Positions 5,535 to 13,123 of a stretch of 19,287 bases of DNA are shown here, one piece after another; within the stretch, counting starts at the first letter, position 1, and every line of letters starts with the position of its first letter. The notes below the pieces were generated by a model. The model was not told the DNA's origin. It worked only from the letters and a program-made list of their open reading frames with translations, and ran no database searches. Origin of the DNA: an uncultured bacterium (GTDB taxonomy: Bacteria; Vulcanimicrobiota; Xenobia; Xenobiales; Xenobiaceae); contig CAKTUZ010000038.1 of NCBI GenBank assembly GCA_934621605.1, forward strand, positions 1-19,287, written 5' to 3'. A program made the position numbers and the translations under genes.

Positions 5535-6191
5535 ATGGAAAGACGTGATTTCTTAAAGAAAATGTTGGCTGTAGGTGGAACAGTAGCTGTCAGTGCTTTT
5601 GCTGGCACAGCTTTATTTTCCGGCCAAGATTCTAATAAGGCTAATGGAGAAAAAAAGAAGATGAAAATTTTAGTATTAACTGGTAGTCCTAGAAAAAATG
5701 GCAATTCCAACACTTTAGCTGAGCATTTTATTAAGGGTGCTAAGGAAGCTGGTCATACTGTAGTTCGCTTTGATGCTGCTTCTAAAAATGTTCATCCTTG
5801 CATAGCTTGCAACCGCTGTGGCATGGATGGTGATTGTGTCTTCCAAGACGACTTTAATTTTGTACGCGAGCATATTATAAACGCCGATATGGTAGTTTTG
5901 GCTACGCCCATGTATTATTTCGGCATTTCCGCTCAGCTCAAAGCTGTGATCGATAGATTTTATGCCATCAATGGCCAAATTCACGTGCCCAAAAAGGCTG
6001 CTTTGTTAATGACTTATGCCAATACTTCTTCTAAAGATGCTCAGCCTATTATCAACCACTATGAAGTGCTTTTAGATTATTTAGGATGGAGCAATTCAGG
6101 TATGATTATTGCGCCAGGTGTTTGGCCTGAAGGTAGCGTCAAAAATACCGAATATCCGCAGCAAGCTTACGAATTAGGTAAAAAAGTTTAA
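5535..6191 (+). CDS. Tat-signal flavodoxin-like NAD(P)H:FMN reductase family protein
   Basis: This 218-aa flavoprotein has an N-terminal twin-arginine signal (MERRDFLKK, then a hydrophobic AVGGTVAVSAFAGTALF) followed by an FMN-reductase/flavodoxin fold from about residue 43. Visible motifs are the FMN phosphate loop GSPRKNGNSNT (50-60), the Cys cluster CIACNRCGMDGDC (89-101) common in iron-sulfur-flavoprotein-like members, and TPMYYFG (about 126-132). It would act outside the membrane as a reductase of quinones or other electrophiles. An ATG at 5526 overlaps the -10 box and cannot be the start. The ATG at 5535 lies 7 nt after the -10 box, where transcription should begin, and has no ribosome binding site, so the mRNA is probably leaderless. 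The MerR-type operator suggests stress induction. Confidence 0.85.
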   Translation: MERRDFLKKMLAVGGTVAVSAFAGTALFSGQDSNKANGEKKKMKILVLTGSPRKNGNSNTLAEHFIKGAKEAGHTVVRFDAASKNVHPCIACNRCGMDGDCVFQDDFNFVREHIINADMVVLATPMYYFGISAQLKAVIDRFYAINGQIHVPKKAALLMTYANTSSKDAQPIINHYEVLLDYLGWSNSGMIIAPGVWPEGSVKNTEYPQQAYELGKKV

Positions 6192-6222
6192 GCTGGAGGA
6201 TGATTAAATAGGGGAAAATATA

Positions 6223-6298
6223 ATGAAAAAAAATTGTTGATGTTGCGGCTTTATTTTTGCTTTGCGGAGGAGTAGCTATGGCTCAAGAATTAGTGTAA
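6223..6298 (+). pseudogene. Remnant of a secreted-protein gene (signal peptide, frameshifted)
   Basis: After a GGGG-rich site, an ATG is followed by eight A's and a quick stop (TGA at 6238). If one A is dropped, the frame reads MKKIVDVAALFLLCGG then VAMAQELV before TAA at 6298, a credible signal peptide with an AMA cleavage site and almost no mature part. It follows the flavoprotein gene closely and may be the decayed start of a second exported protein once in the same operon. Chance similarity is possible. Confidence 0.45.
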
Positions 6299-6325
6299 GC
6301 TCGCGTATGGTGCGTCTTTCTCGAT

Positions 6326-6364
6326 AAAAAATCCCTTCGGCAGTTTTTTTTCTGCGGAAGGGAT
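6326..6364 (-). terminator. Terminator of the DUF1015 gene
   Basis: ATCCCTTCGGCAG (6331-6343) pairs with CTGCGGAAGGGAT (6352-6364) with one mismatch around an 8-nt T loop. On the minus strand it is followed by TTTTTATCGA. It also lies at the end of the plus-strand flavoprotein region and may stop that transcript too. Confidence 0.75.
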
Positions 6365-6421
6365 CTTGTCTTATATCGTATATTTAGCGTCCAGCTTATC
6401 GCCAAACGCAGTATCTACATA

Positions 6422-7651
6422 TTAAGCCAAAGCGTGGTTGACAATAGAGTCGCGCAATTTGGGCTCGAACCAAGTGGACTTAGGAGGCATAATTTCGCCG
6501 GCGTCGGCAATATCCATGAGCTCTTTTAAGCTTACTGGACGCATGGAGAAAGCTACTTGGGCGCGGCCTTCATCTACTCTCTTGACTAATTCGCCAGTAC
6601 CGCGGATACCGCCCACAAAGTCGATACGCTCATTGGTGCGCGGATCATCGATAGCTAACAGAGGATTTAATACGTTATCTTGCAAGACAGCAGCGTCCAG
6701 CTTCTGAGCGGGAGTGGCGGCCTTCTCTTTGAGAGGAGTGAGATCGAGATCATACCACTTCTTGCCTAAATACATGCTGACGTGACCGTCTTGCTGAGGC
6801 TCAGGAGTAGCATTTTCGGCTACAGGCACAACCTTCTTAAGTTCGGCTAAGAAGTCTGTTTCGCTGTGGTTATTTAAGTCGGCCACTACGCGATTGTAAG
6901 CCAGAATTTTAAGCTGATCGTCGGGGAAAGCTACGGCTAAGAAGAAGTTGGCAGCTTCGGTGCCCTTCCAGTTGGGATCTTCGGAACGAAGTTTAGCTCT
7001 GGTACGGCTGGCAGAAGCGGCGCGATGATGACCGTCAGCAATATAAAGGGCGGGAATCTTGGCAAATTCTTCAACCAAGTCTTGGCAATTTTCCAATTTC
7101 CAAGCGGTGTGGCGAATGCCATCGGGAGCAACAAAATTATATAAAGGCTCGGTGGCAATTACTTTATTGACAATAGCGTCAATTTCTGGGCGAGCTTTGT
7201 AAGTAAGGAAAACGGGGCCGGTCTGAGCTTTGGTAGTGATGATGTGGTTGGTACGATCATCCTCTTTAGCTTTGCGGGTCTTCTCGTGTTTTTTAATGAG
7301 ATTGTTATCATACTCATCGACAGAGAAGGTAGCGGCGATACCGGTCTGGACATGGTCGCCCATTTGTTGCTGGTAAATATAGACGGCGGGAGTTTCGTCT
7401 AAGAACAGAGCGCCTTCGTCACAAAGCTTTTGCAAGTTTTCGGCGGCTTTGGCATAGACGGAAGGATCGTAAGCGTCTACTGAATCGGGGAGATCGATCT
7501 CAGCGCGGGAAACGTGAATAAAGCTTAAAGGATGGCCTTCACCTAAAGCTTTGGCTTCTTGGCGATCTACTACATCGTAAGGGACTTCGGCTACTTGAGC
7601 TACATACTTAGGATGGGGGCGTAAAGCGCGGAAGGGACGTAAAACGGACAT
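6422..7651 (-). CDS. DUF1015 family protein
   Basis: This 409-aa cytoplasmic protein of the DUF1015 family is widespread in anaerobic bacteria and often found near serine-biosynthesis genes (serA/serC), which are not seen here. The family has no proven activity. Conserved blocks are RPFRALRPHPK (5-15), VPYDVVDRQEA (23-33), KKHEKTRKAKEDDR (120-133), DGHHRAAS (206-213), and RIDFVGG and FSMRPVS towards the C-terminus. Length is normal. The ATG at 7651 has AGGTG about 8 nt upstream on the coding strand. The even, C-ending codon choice compared with the cassette genes suggests high expression. It is transcribed alone, with terminators on both sides (7706-7742 upstream, 6326-6364 downstream). Confidence 0.9.
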   Translation of the reverse strand: MSVLRPFRALRPHPKYVAQVAEVPYDVVDRQEAKALGEGHPLSFIHVSRAEIDLPDSVDAYDPSVYAKAAENLQKLCDEGALFLDETPAVYIYQQQMGDHVQTGIAATFSVDEYDNNLIKKHEKTRKAKEDDRTNHIITTKAQTGPVFLTYKARPEIDAIVNKVIATEPLYNFVAPDGIRHTAWKLENCQDLVEEFAKIPALYIADGHHRAASASRTRAKLRSEDPNWKGTEAANFFLAVAFPDDQLKILAYNRVVADLNNHSETDFLAELKKVVPVAENATPEPQQDGHVSMYLGKKWYDLDLTPLKEKAATPAQKLDAAVLQDNVLNPLLAIDDPRTNERIDFVGGIRGTGELVKRVDEGRAQVAFSMRPVSLKELMDIADAGEIMPPKSTWFEPKLRDSIVNHALA

Positions 7652-7705
7652 TCTTTTTCACCTATACAGTATAAAAATCAGAGACCTAACTTTTACACTG
7701 AAAGC

Positions 7706-7742
7706 AAAAAAGCCTGCATAATTAAATAATTTAATTGTGCAG
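7706..7742 (-). terminator. Terminator after the beta-propeller gene
   Basis: CTGCATAATTAAA (7714-7726) and TTTAATTGTGCAG (7730-7742) form a 13-bp stem with one G-T pair and a 3-nt loop. On the minus strand a TTTTTT tract follows (7711-7706). It ends the transcript of the gene at 7780-8751 before the DUF1015 gene. Confidence 0.8.
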
Positions 7743-7779
7743 ACTTACTCCGAGTGTACTGAGCAAAAAGTGCAGTAAC

Positions 7780-8751
7780 TTAGTTAGGGAGAAGTTGGAT
7801 AATGTTGATGGTATTTCTGCTTAAATAGATAGCTCGCCACAAATCGCCACCGTTGGTGGTTAGGTAAACATTGCCAGTTAGGGTAGAAAAGGCGAAAATG
7901 TTCTCCTTCAAAGCGCTGATTGAAGTTATACGCTGATTATTTAAGGAGGGAAGTCCAACATTTTTGACTTGCCAGGTATCTCCGCCATTTTGGGAACAGA
8001 CAATAATTTGAGCGCCGCTGTCGTCGCGCATTTGGCTTAAACTGGCCATAATTAAATTGGGATTGTAAGGGGCTATAGCTATGCGTCGGGAAAAAGTGTA
8101 GGGCAGACCATGTTCAAGTTGCTCCCAAGTAGAGCCTAGATCGTTGGAACGGAATATACCAGCTGAAGTGGCAGAAAGTATGCGGTTGGGAGCCAGTGCG
8201 TGAATTGCAAAATCGTTTACTTCTTTACCTACGCTGACGGGGCGTTCTGTCCAAGTTAGGCCGCCGTCTAAGCTGCCCATAAAACCGCCTTGAGCTACCG
8301 AAGCAAAGACCACGTTGGGATGAAGAGGATGTTGGCGTAATTTCGTTACAGAAGCACGGTATGGCGGCACTGGATAGACCCAATTGTCGGAACTGGGAAG
8401 TTGGTTGAAACTGGGCAATTTTTGCCAACGTAAACCGGCGGTTTTGCTCTTGTAAATTGAAGGTGGCTGGGTACCCACATACATAACCATAGGAGACTTA
8501 GGATGAGAACTTATGGCGGTAATATTGAGTCCGTCCAAACCTTCTATGGTGGTCATCCAGTTTTCGCCGTCTTTGGTTTTATGGATGGAACCTTGCGAAG
8601 AAGCGGCCAAAATGGAGCCACGCGGATCAGTTAAGATGGCCTGAATGTTGCGGGCCTGGTGAGCATGAGAAACTAAAGTCCAGGTATCTATTTCGGTTTG
8701 TCCTTCTTTTAGAACGATAACTCCATGGGTTGTTCCGATAGCTATACGCAT
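7780..8751 (-). CDS. BNR/YCF48-like beta-propeller protein
   Basis: This 323-aa repeat protein carries about six Asp-box-like motifs: TKDGENW, SKTAGLRW, SLDGGLTW, SNDLGSTW, SQNGGDTW and TTNGGDLW, spaced 40-60 residues apart. That is the signature of a sialidase/sortilin/YCF48-type beta-propeller. No signal peptide or membrane segment is visible (the start is MRIAIGTTHGVIVL), so it should be cytoplasmic. The catalytic residues of true sialidases are not apparent, so a scaffold or sensor role is more likely than glycosidase activity. The ATG at 8751 has an AAGGCGG-like site about 8 nt upstream. It is a single-gene unit ending at a clear terminator. Confidence 0.8.
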   Translation of the reverse strand: MRIAIGTTHGVIVLKEGQTEIDTWTLVSHAHQARNIQAILTDPRGSILAASSQGSIHKTKDGENWMTTIEGLDGLNITAISSHPKSPMVMYVGTQPPSIYKSKTAGLRWQKLPSFNQLPSSDNWVYPVPPYRASVTKLRQHPLHPNVVFASVAQGGFMGSLDGGLTWTERPVSVGKEVNDFAIHALAPNRILSATSAGIFRSNDLGSTWEQLEHGLPYTFSRRIAIAPYNPNLIMASLSQMRDDSGAQIIVCSQNGGDTWQVKNVGLPSLNNQRITSISALKENIFAFSTLTGNVYLTTNGGDLWRAIYLSRNTINIIQLLPN

Positions 8752-8953
8752 AAAAGGCCGCCTTCACTGCGCACTTAAGGCGCAAAAATATAAAACAGCA
8801 TTTGGCCGGAAAGATTAGTCAAGCTGCTGTCGGAAAATTTTGGCAAAGTTAATTTTTTGTCCTGCTTAAGCTGTTGGGTTTAGCTTCGGAAGACTCTGTT
8901 GCGGAAAGGTAAGCGTTGATAAAAGGAAATAATCGGCAGGTTTTGGTTGACTC

Positions 8954-8983
8954 TTGGTCGTATGGTGACTGCGTCGGTTTATA
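8954..8983 (+). promoter_or_regulatory. Weak candidate promoter for gpmA
   Basis: TTGGTC (8954-8959) and TTTATA (8978-8983) are 18 bp apart, 29 nt before the start codon. The match is poor and nothing better is visible in the 260-nt gap 8752-9011. I see no promoter there for the divergent beta-propeller gene. Confidence 0.25.
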
Positions 8984-9011
8984 GATATTTTTGAAGAGGA
9001 GTTTTTTTACC

Positions 9012-9698
9012 ATGAAACTTGTTATGGTGCGTCATGGCCAGAGTCTGTGGAACTTGGAAAATCGTTTCACCGGTTGGACTGATGTCGATCTTAGCGAAAA
9101 CGGCATTAAAGAGGCTCAGGAAGCCGGTCGCTTGCTCAAAGCCAACGGTTTTACCTTTGACGAAGCTTTTACTTCCGTTTTGAAGAGAGCCAACCACACT
9201 TTGGAACTTATCCTCAATGAGCTCGGCGAGAGCAATATTCCCATCCACTATAGCTGGCGTTTAAATGAACGTCACTACGGTGCTTTGCAAGGTCTCAACA
9301 AAGACGAAACCCGTGCCAAGTACGGCGCCGAGCAAGTTCATATTTGGCGTCGCAGTGCCGATGTGCGTCCTCCGGCATTAGAGAAGAGCGATGAGCGCTT
9401 TCCTGGTAACGATCCCAAGTACAAAGATCTTACTCCTGATCAGCTTCCTTGTACCGAGCATTTGCTTGATACCGTAGATCGCGTGGTTCCTTATTGGAAT
9501 TCCGATATTAAGCCCGCTCTCTTGGCTGGCAAAAAGTGCATCATCGCTGCTCATGGCAACAGTATTAGAGCTTTGGTAAAATATATTGAAAATATCGGTA
9601 CCAAAGAAATTATGGATGTAGAAATCCCTACCGGTAAGCCTTTGGTTTATGAGCTCGATGACAAAACTTTAGCTTTCGTCAAAAAGTATTATCTGTAG
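9012..9698 (+). CDS. gpmA: 2,3-bisphosphoglycerate-dependent phosphoglycerate mutase
   Basis: This 228-aa enzyme interconverts 3- and 2-phosphoglycerate in lower glycolysis and gluconeogenesis in the cytoplasm. All catalytic features of the dPGM family are present: the phospho-accepting His8 in RHGQS, Arg59 in VLKRA, Glu86 in LNERHYGAL, and His181 in AAHGNS, with the HIWRRS substrate loop (110-115). Length is typical. The ATG at 9012 is chosen because the protein then starts MKLVMVRHGQ as in relatives; AGAGGAG lies 11 nt upstream, slightly far. It is a monocistronic gene ending in a bidirectional terminator. Confidence 0.95.
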   Translation: MKLVMVRHGQSLWNLENRFTGWTDVDLSENGIKEAQEAGRLLKANGFTFDEAFTSVLKRANHTLELILNELGESNIPIHYSWRLNERHYGALQGLNKDETRAKYGAEQVHIWRRSADVRPPALEKSDERFPGNDPKYKDLTPDQLPCTEHLLDTVDRVVPYWNSDIKPALLAGKKCIIAAHGNSIRALVKYIENIGTKEIMDVEIPTGKPLVYELDDKTLAFVKKYYL

Positions 9699-9783
9699 TA
9701 CGTTGTCACTGAGCTGCGGCAACGATAACTTGGCATTAGTTTGAAAAAGCTTCGTTGTGGTGCAGTTCATGATGGACAGTAAC

Positions 9784-9831
9784 AAAAAATGCCCGAACTT
9801 CCAATTTAACGAAGAAGTCGGGCATTTTTTT
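9784..9831. terminator. Bidirectional terminator between gpmA and the thioredoxin gene
   Basis: AATGCCCGA and TCGGGCATT form the core stem, extended by CTTC/GAAG with one bulge. A-run on the left and T-run on the right make it a good terminator in both directions for the two convergent genes. Confidence 0.85.
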
Positions 9832-9919
9832 GTTGTTTTTATAATTGTTGATACAATTACAGGTTGGCAAATTCGGTACCTGCACTCTAAAAAGCGCAGC
9901 CGCCTAGTATTTTTGTTAC

Positions 9920-10441
9920 TTATAGATATTTCTTAATAATCTTTTCAAATTCAGCTTTATCGGCATAACCGACGTGGACATATTTGATATTTCCCTGACG
10001 GTCGACAACAACCGTAGTGGGAATACCTTCAATAGGGCCAATTTTCTTTTCTACTGCGTTGATGGCAGCTACATTATCTTTGCCCAAAATAGAGGGATAG
10101 TTGAAGCCTTCTTGTTTGGTAAATTGTTTGTGCTCAGCAGCGTCGTCATCGAAGGAGACTCCGACAACTTGCAGACCTTTGAGTCCGTATTGTTTTTGTA
10201 AAGCGATAAAGCCGGGAATCTCCTTGCGGCACGGCGGGCACCAAGTTGCCCAAAAATCGACGATAAGCACTTTGCCAGCATATTTGGAAGTGTCAATCAT
10301 CTTTCCGTCAAAACTTTTGCCGGTAATTTTAGGCATTTTGCCATAATCTTTTTCTTGTCCGGCCTGGGTAGACTGAGTGCAAGCTAATAAAGTGAATAAA
10401 CTGAGGCAAATTATTACAAAAACTGAAACGCGTTTGCGCAT
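9920..10441 (-). CDS. TlpA/ResA-like thiol-disulfide oxidoreductase lipoprotein
   Basis: This 173-aa membrane-anchored thioredoxin-fold protein has a lipoprotein signal peptide (MRKRVSVFVIICLSLFTLLAC) with the lipid-modified Cys at 21. It then has an AhpC-TSA/Redoxin-type domain with the redox motif WCPPC (67-71) in FWATWCPPCRKE, and cis-Pro141 in EGIPTTVVVD. It would reduce or exchange disulfides outside the membrane, for example in cytochrome c maturation or exported proteins. No CcdA or cytochrome genes are in view to say which. GGAGGG lies about 12 nt before the ATG. It is divergent from manA. Confidence 0.92.
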   Translation of the reverse strand: MRKRVSVFVIICLSLFTLLACTQSTQAGQEKDYGKMPKITGKSFDGKMIDTSKYAGKVLIVDFWATWCPPCRKEIPGFIALQKQYGLKGLQVVGVSFDDDAAEHKQFTKQEGFNYPSILGKDNVAAINAVEKKIGPIEGIPTTVVVDRQGNIKYVHVGYADKAEFEKIIKKYL

Positions 10442-10501
10442 ATACCTATATCCCTCCGGAAATGATAGTGATTTTTGTCAATAAGAAACGTGATACTAAC
10501 C

Positions 10502-10525
10502 GTTGACAGATATAAAGCTGTCGAC
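10502..10525. promoter_or_regulatory. Inverted repeat between tlpA-like gene and manA
   Basis: GTTGACAG (10502-10509) and CTGTCGAC (10518-10525) are complementary except for one base, with an 8-nt spacer, and include a TTGACA hexamer. There is no matching -10 box at 16-18 bp, so this may be an operator rather than a promoter. The rest of the 196-nt intergenic region shows nothing I can call. Confidence 0.3.
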
Positions 10526-10637
10526 GCCTTTCCATATTAGCCTAATTATTTGAATCTGTCAGTGGCACTGAGTAAAAAAATGAGGCAGAGGAAAAAATCT
10601 ATCGTTACAAAAAAGTGCCTTCAAAGTTGAGGGCTGA

Positions 10638-11624
10638 ATGTATCTGTATCCTTTAATATTCAAGCCATATTTAGCGCCGCGTGTTTGGGGAGGTAAAGCG
10701 CTGGCTAGGTTGTGTCCGTCGGTATCTCAAGCTGCCGAGCCAATTGGGGAAGTGTGGACAGTGGGCGGTTCTCAAGAAGTTGCCAACGGTTTCTATACCG
10801 ATTTGACTTTGGATGAATTGTATAGGCGCTTTCCCCGTCGTCTTGGCAATATAGGCCATGACGCCGAAGCCCGTTTTCCTCTGCTTATAAAATGGCTGCG
10901 GGCTGAGCATTGGCTATCTGTTCAAGTGCACCCTAGTGACAGTTTGGCCCTTTTGTTGAGTGGCAGCTCTGCTCAAGGCAAAGAAGAAGCTTGGTATGTT
11001 ACCGAGAGTAATCCCGGAGCAGAGCTCATTTTGGGCGTCCATCCGCAAAGCTGTTGTTGTGAGTTTTTGCGCACTTCTGGTGTAGAAATGCTGCGCTTTT
11101 TGAGCAAGATTAAACCGACCGTCGGCGATTGTCTCTGCCTGAAGCCCGGCTTAATTCACGCTTTGGGGCCCGGTATTACTGTTTTGGAGGTGCAACAGAA
11201 CAGCGATCTTACTTACCGCCTTTACGATTGGGAGCGTTTAGGGTTAAACGGACAGCCGCGTCAGCTGCACACCAAAGAAGCGGCTGCGGTTTTGCGCAAT
11301 TGTTGGTCGGTCAATTTATCCAAAAATGAAAAGCCGGGCCCGTCTGAGCAGTGTTTTCCGCCGACGCTCGGCCAGGTGTTGCTTCGGGCTGAGCATTTCC
11401 GCTTAGAGTTGCTCAAAGCTGAGCAGGGGATAATTGCTTGGCTGACCGATCCGCTTTTTCCGGAAATAATTGTTTGCACTCAAGGTACTTTGCAGGTTTC
11501 CTTGCACGGTAAGTCCGAAAGGCTGCGAAATGGTCAAGCGTGTCTTTTGACCGCTGGGTCGGTGTCGGCTCAGCTCAGCTTTGAGCCTGCCGGTCAAGCT
11601 GTGCGGATTACCTCTTCGCGATAA
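10638..11624 (+). CDS. manA: Mannose-6-phosphate isomerase, class I
   Basis: This 328-aa zinc enzyme interconverts fructose-6-phosphate and mannose-6-phosphate, linking glycolysis with mannose use or GDP-mannose synthesis. It is a type I PMI: VWGGK (17-20), GEVW (37-40), the metal ligands Gln96 and His98 in VQVHPSD, Glu117 in GKEEAWY, and His174 in PGLIHALGPG, followed by the signature EVQQNSDLTYRLYDW (184-198). Length matches the short bacterial form. GAGGG lies 4 nt upstream of the ATG at 10638, so the site is close. The next gene starts 53 nt downstream on the same strand, so read-through is likely. Confidence 0.93.
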   Translation: MYLYPLIFKPYLAPRVWGGKALARLCPSVSQAAEPIGEVWTVGGSQEVANGFYTDLTLDELYRRFPRRLGNIGHDAEARFPLLIKWLRAEHWLSVQVHPSDSLALLLSGSSAQGKEEAWYVTESNPGAELILGVHPQSCCCEFLRTSGVEMLRFLSKIKPTVGDCLCLKPGLIHALGPGITVLEVQQNSDLTYRLYDWERLGLNGQPRQLHTKEAAAVLRNCWSVNLSKNEKPGPSEQCFPPTLGQVLLRAEHFRLELLKAEQGIIAWLTDPLFPEIIVCTQGTLQVSLHGKSERLRNGQACLLTAGSVSAQLSFEPAGQAVRITSSR

Positions 11625-11677
11625 AAGCACGTTCAGCCAAGGCAGGTATAGCATGTAAGAAAGGTTTTTGGCCCAAA

Positions 11678-13090
11678 GTGGACTTTCCGTCTCCCTATCG
11701 TAATTCTGCATTTCAAAATTTGGGGCTGAGTGCTTCGGCTTCTTTAGAACAAATAGAAGAGCGCTTCCAAATTTTGCTGCAGTTATGTAAGCAAAGTGGT
11801 AAAAAAGTTTCGCTGGCCAAAACTGTCTCAGATAAGGATAAGATTTCCATCGAAGCTGTATCGGCCTTGGCTGAACAAGACGGCGCAGAAGACGCTGTTA
11901 TCTCCGACTTGAGCGGTCAAGCAGAAAACGAGCTTTTAGAAGCAGTCAATGGCGCTAACTGGCCTTGGCTGGAGTTTGTCTTTCCTAGCAGCGCTTCTCT
12001 AATTGAGGCTCGTCAAGCGTTGCAAGAGCCGGAGAGCCGTTTGGCGCAAAGGTTATTTTGGTATCACACAGTTAGTGTTGAAGACGGTGCTGCTCTGGAG
12101 TTGGTCAGCCAAGGTCTTACCGAAAAGGCAATTCTGCTTTGGAAGGAAGTCGGTACTTCTGCTTCTGCGCCTGCAGCGTCAAAGGCGGCCGCTTTGCATA
12201 ATTTGGCGTTGCTTTATCATACTCGCGCTTACGCTGTTCCTTTGGGGAAAGAAAGTGCTCAGGCCGACTTACGAGAAGCGGCCCGCTGGTGGAACAGGCT
12301 CTTGGAAAATAAATATTTGCCTTTTGTTATAAGTGACGGTGAGCCTTTTGCCCCTTATAGTCTCAACGGTACCGACAAAGATAAAGATGAACAAAAGGCT
12401 GCTCTTATTGCGGCAGCGCGGCTGCTTGTACCTAAAATTTATCGTTACATTCCGCAATTGTTAAGTCAAGAGCGCTGCCGATTGAGTGGCGGTGAGCAGA
12501 ACGAAGGGCAAAAGATACTCAATTTGGCCAAAGATAACGTGCGTTTGCCTTCCGATATGGAAATACGCGATTTCCGTGAGACTGGAGCTAAAATAGCTTT
12601 GGCTGTCGAAGAAGCCGAGTATTTGGCCGCTCATTATCATTTTCAGGAAGCTGTGCAAGTTTTGGCTCGGACGCGCAGCGAAGTCAATAACGAGGAAATG
12701 GCTCAACTTGATGCTCATATTTATCAAATAGAGTTGCGCCGAGTAGTGCGAGGTTTAATGCCGGTAAAAGATGCGCCCAAACTTTCCGGACATGCAGCTT
12801 TTGGAGTAAATTTGGGGCGTTTGCGTCATTTTGACGAGAAAACGCGAAGTTTTTCAACCCGTTTGTCCTGGACATTCTTTTTTGTGCCGCTTTGGTATTT
12901 AGCTCGCTATCAAGTTCGCCAAGAAGCTTCCGGACGTTGGATTTTTATGGGGCGCTTTGTTTACGATCCTTTTATTACTATTTACAATTTCGCTGTGTGT
13001 TCTTTGTTAGTGCTTTTGCTGGCTGCGTTTTTCTTAATTGGCGCTCATTGGGGAATTTCTTTCGATATTCACAGTTTATGGAAATTTTAG
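11678..13090 (+). CDS. J-domain-like/TPR-like membrane protein of unknown function
   Basis: This 470-aa protein has no firm family. The N-terminal YRNSAFQNLGLSASASLEQIEERF (6-29) has the pattern of a degenerate J-domain-like module seen in some bacterial proteins. The middle (about 130-360) is helical with TPR-like stretches (ALHNLALLYHTRAY; AEYLAAHYHFQEAVQVLA). The C-terminal part has FGVNLGRL, FFFVPLWYLARYQV (about 400-413) and one or two membrane segments, the clearest being FAVCSLLVLLLAAFFLIG (about 438-455). The GTG at 11678 is the only early in-frame start; AAGAAAGG lies 13 nt upstream, rather far. It sits between manA and the 1005-aa gene, 33 nt before the latter, probably one operon. 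Membrane-tethered co-chaperone or scaffold is inference. Confidence 0.75.
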   Translation: MDFPSPYRNSAFQNLGLSASASLEQIEERFQILLQLCKQSGKKVSLAKTVSDKDKISIEAVSALAEQDGAEDAVISDLSGQAENELLEAVNGANWPWLEFVFPSSASLIEARQALQEPESRLAQRLFWYHTVSVEDGAALELVSQGLTEKAILLWKEVGTSASAPAASKAAALHNLALLYHTRAYAVPLGKESAQADLREAARWWNRLLENKYLPFVISDGEPFAPYSLNGTDKDKDEQKAALIAAARLLVPKIYRYIPQLLSQERCRLSGGEQNEGQKILNLAKDNVRLPSDMEIRDFRETGAKIALAVEEAEYLAAHYHFQEAVQVLARTRSEVNNEEMAQLDAHIYQIELRRVVRGLMPVKDAPKLSGHAAFGVNLGRLRHFDEKTRSFSTRLSWTFFFVPLWYLARYQVRQEASGRWIFMGRFVYDPFITIYNFAVCSLLVLLLAAFFLIGAHWGISFDIHSLWKF

Positions 13091-13123
13091 ATTGTTCAAG
13101 AAAGGCACGAATTAGGCGCCATT

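Noticed and set aside
7780..8751. True sialidase
   Set aside because: Only the Asp-box repeats are present; there is no signal peptide and no visible catalytic Arg triad, so only the propeller fold is claimed.
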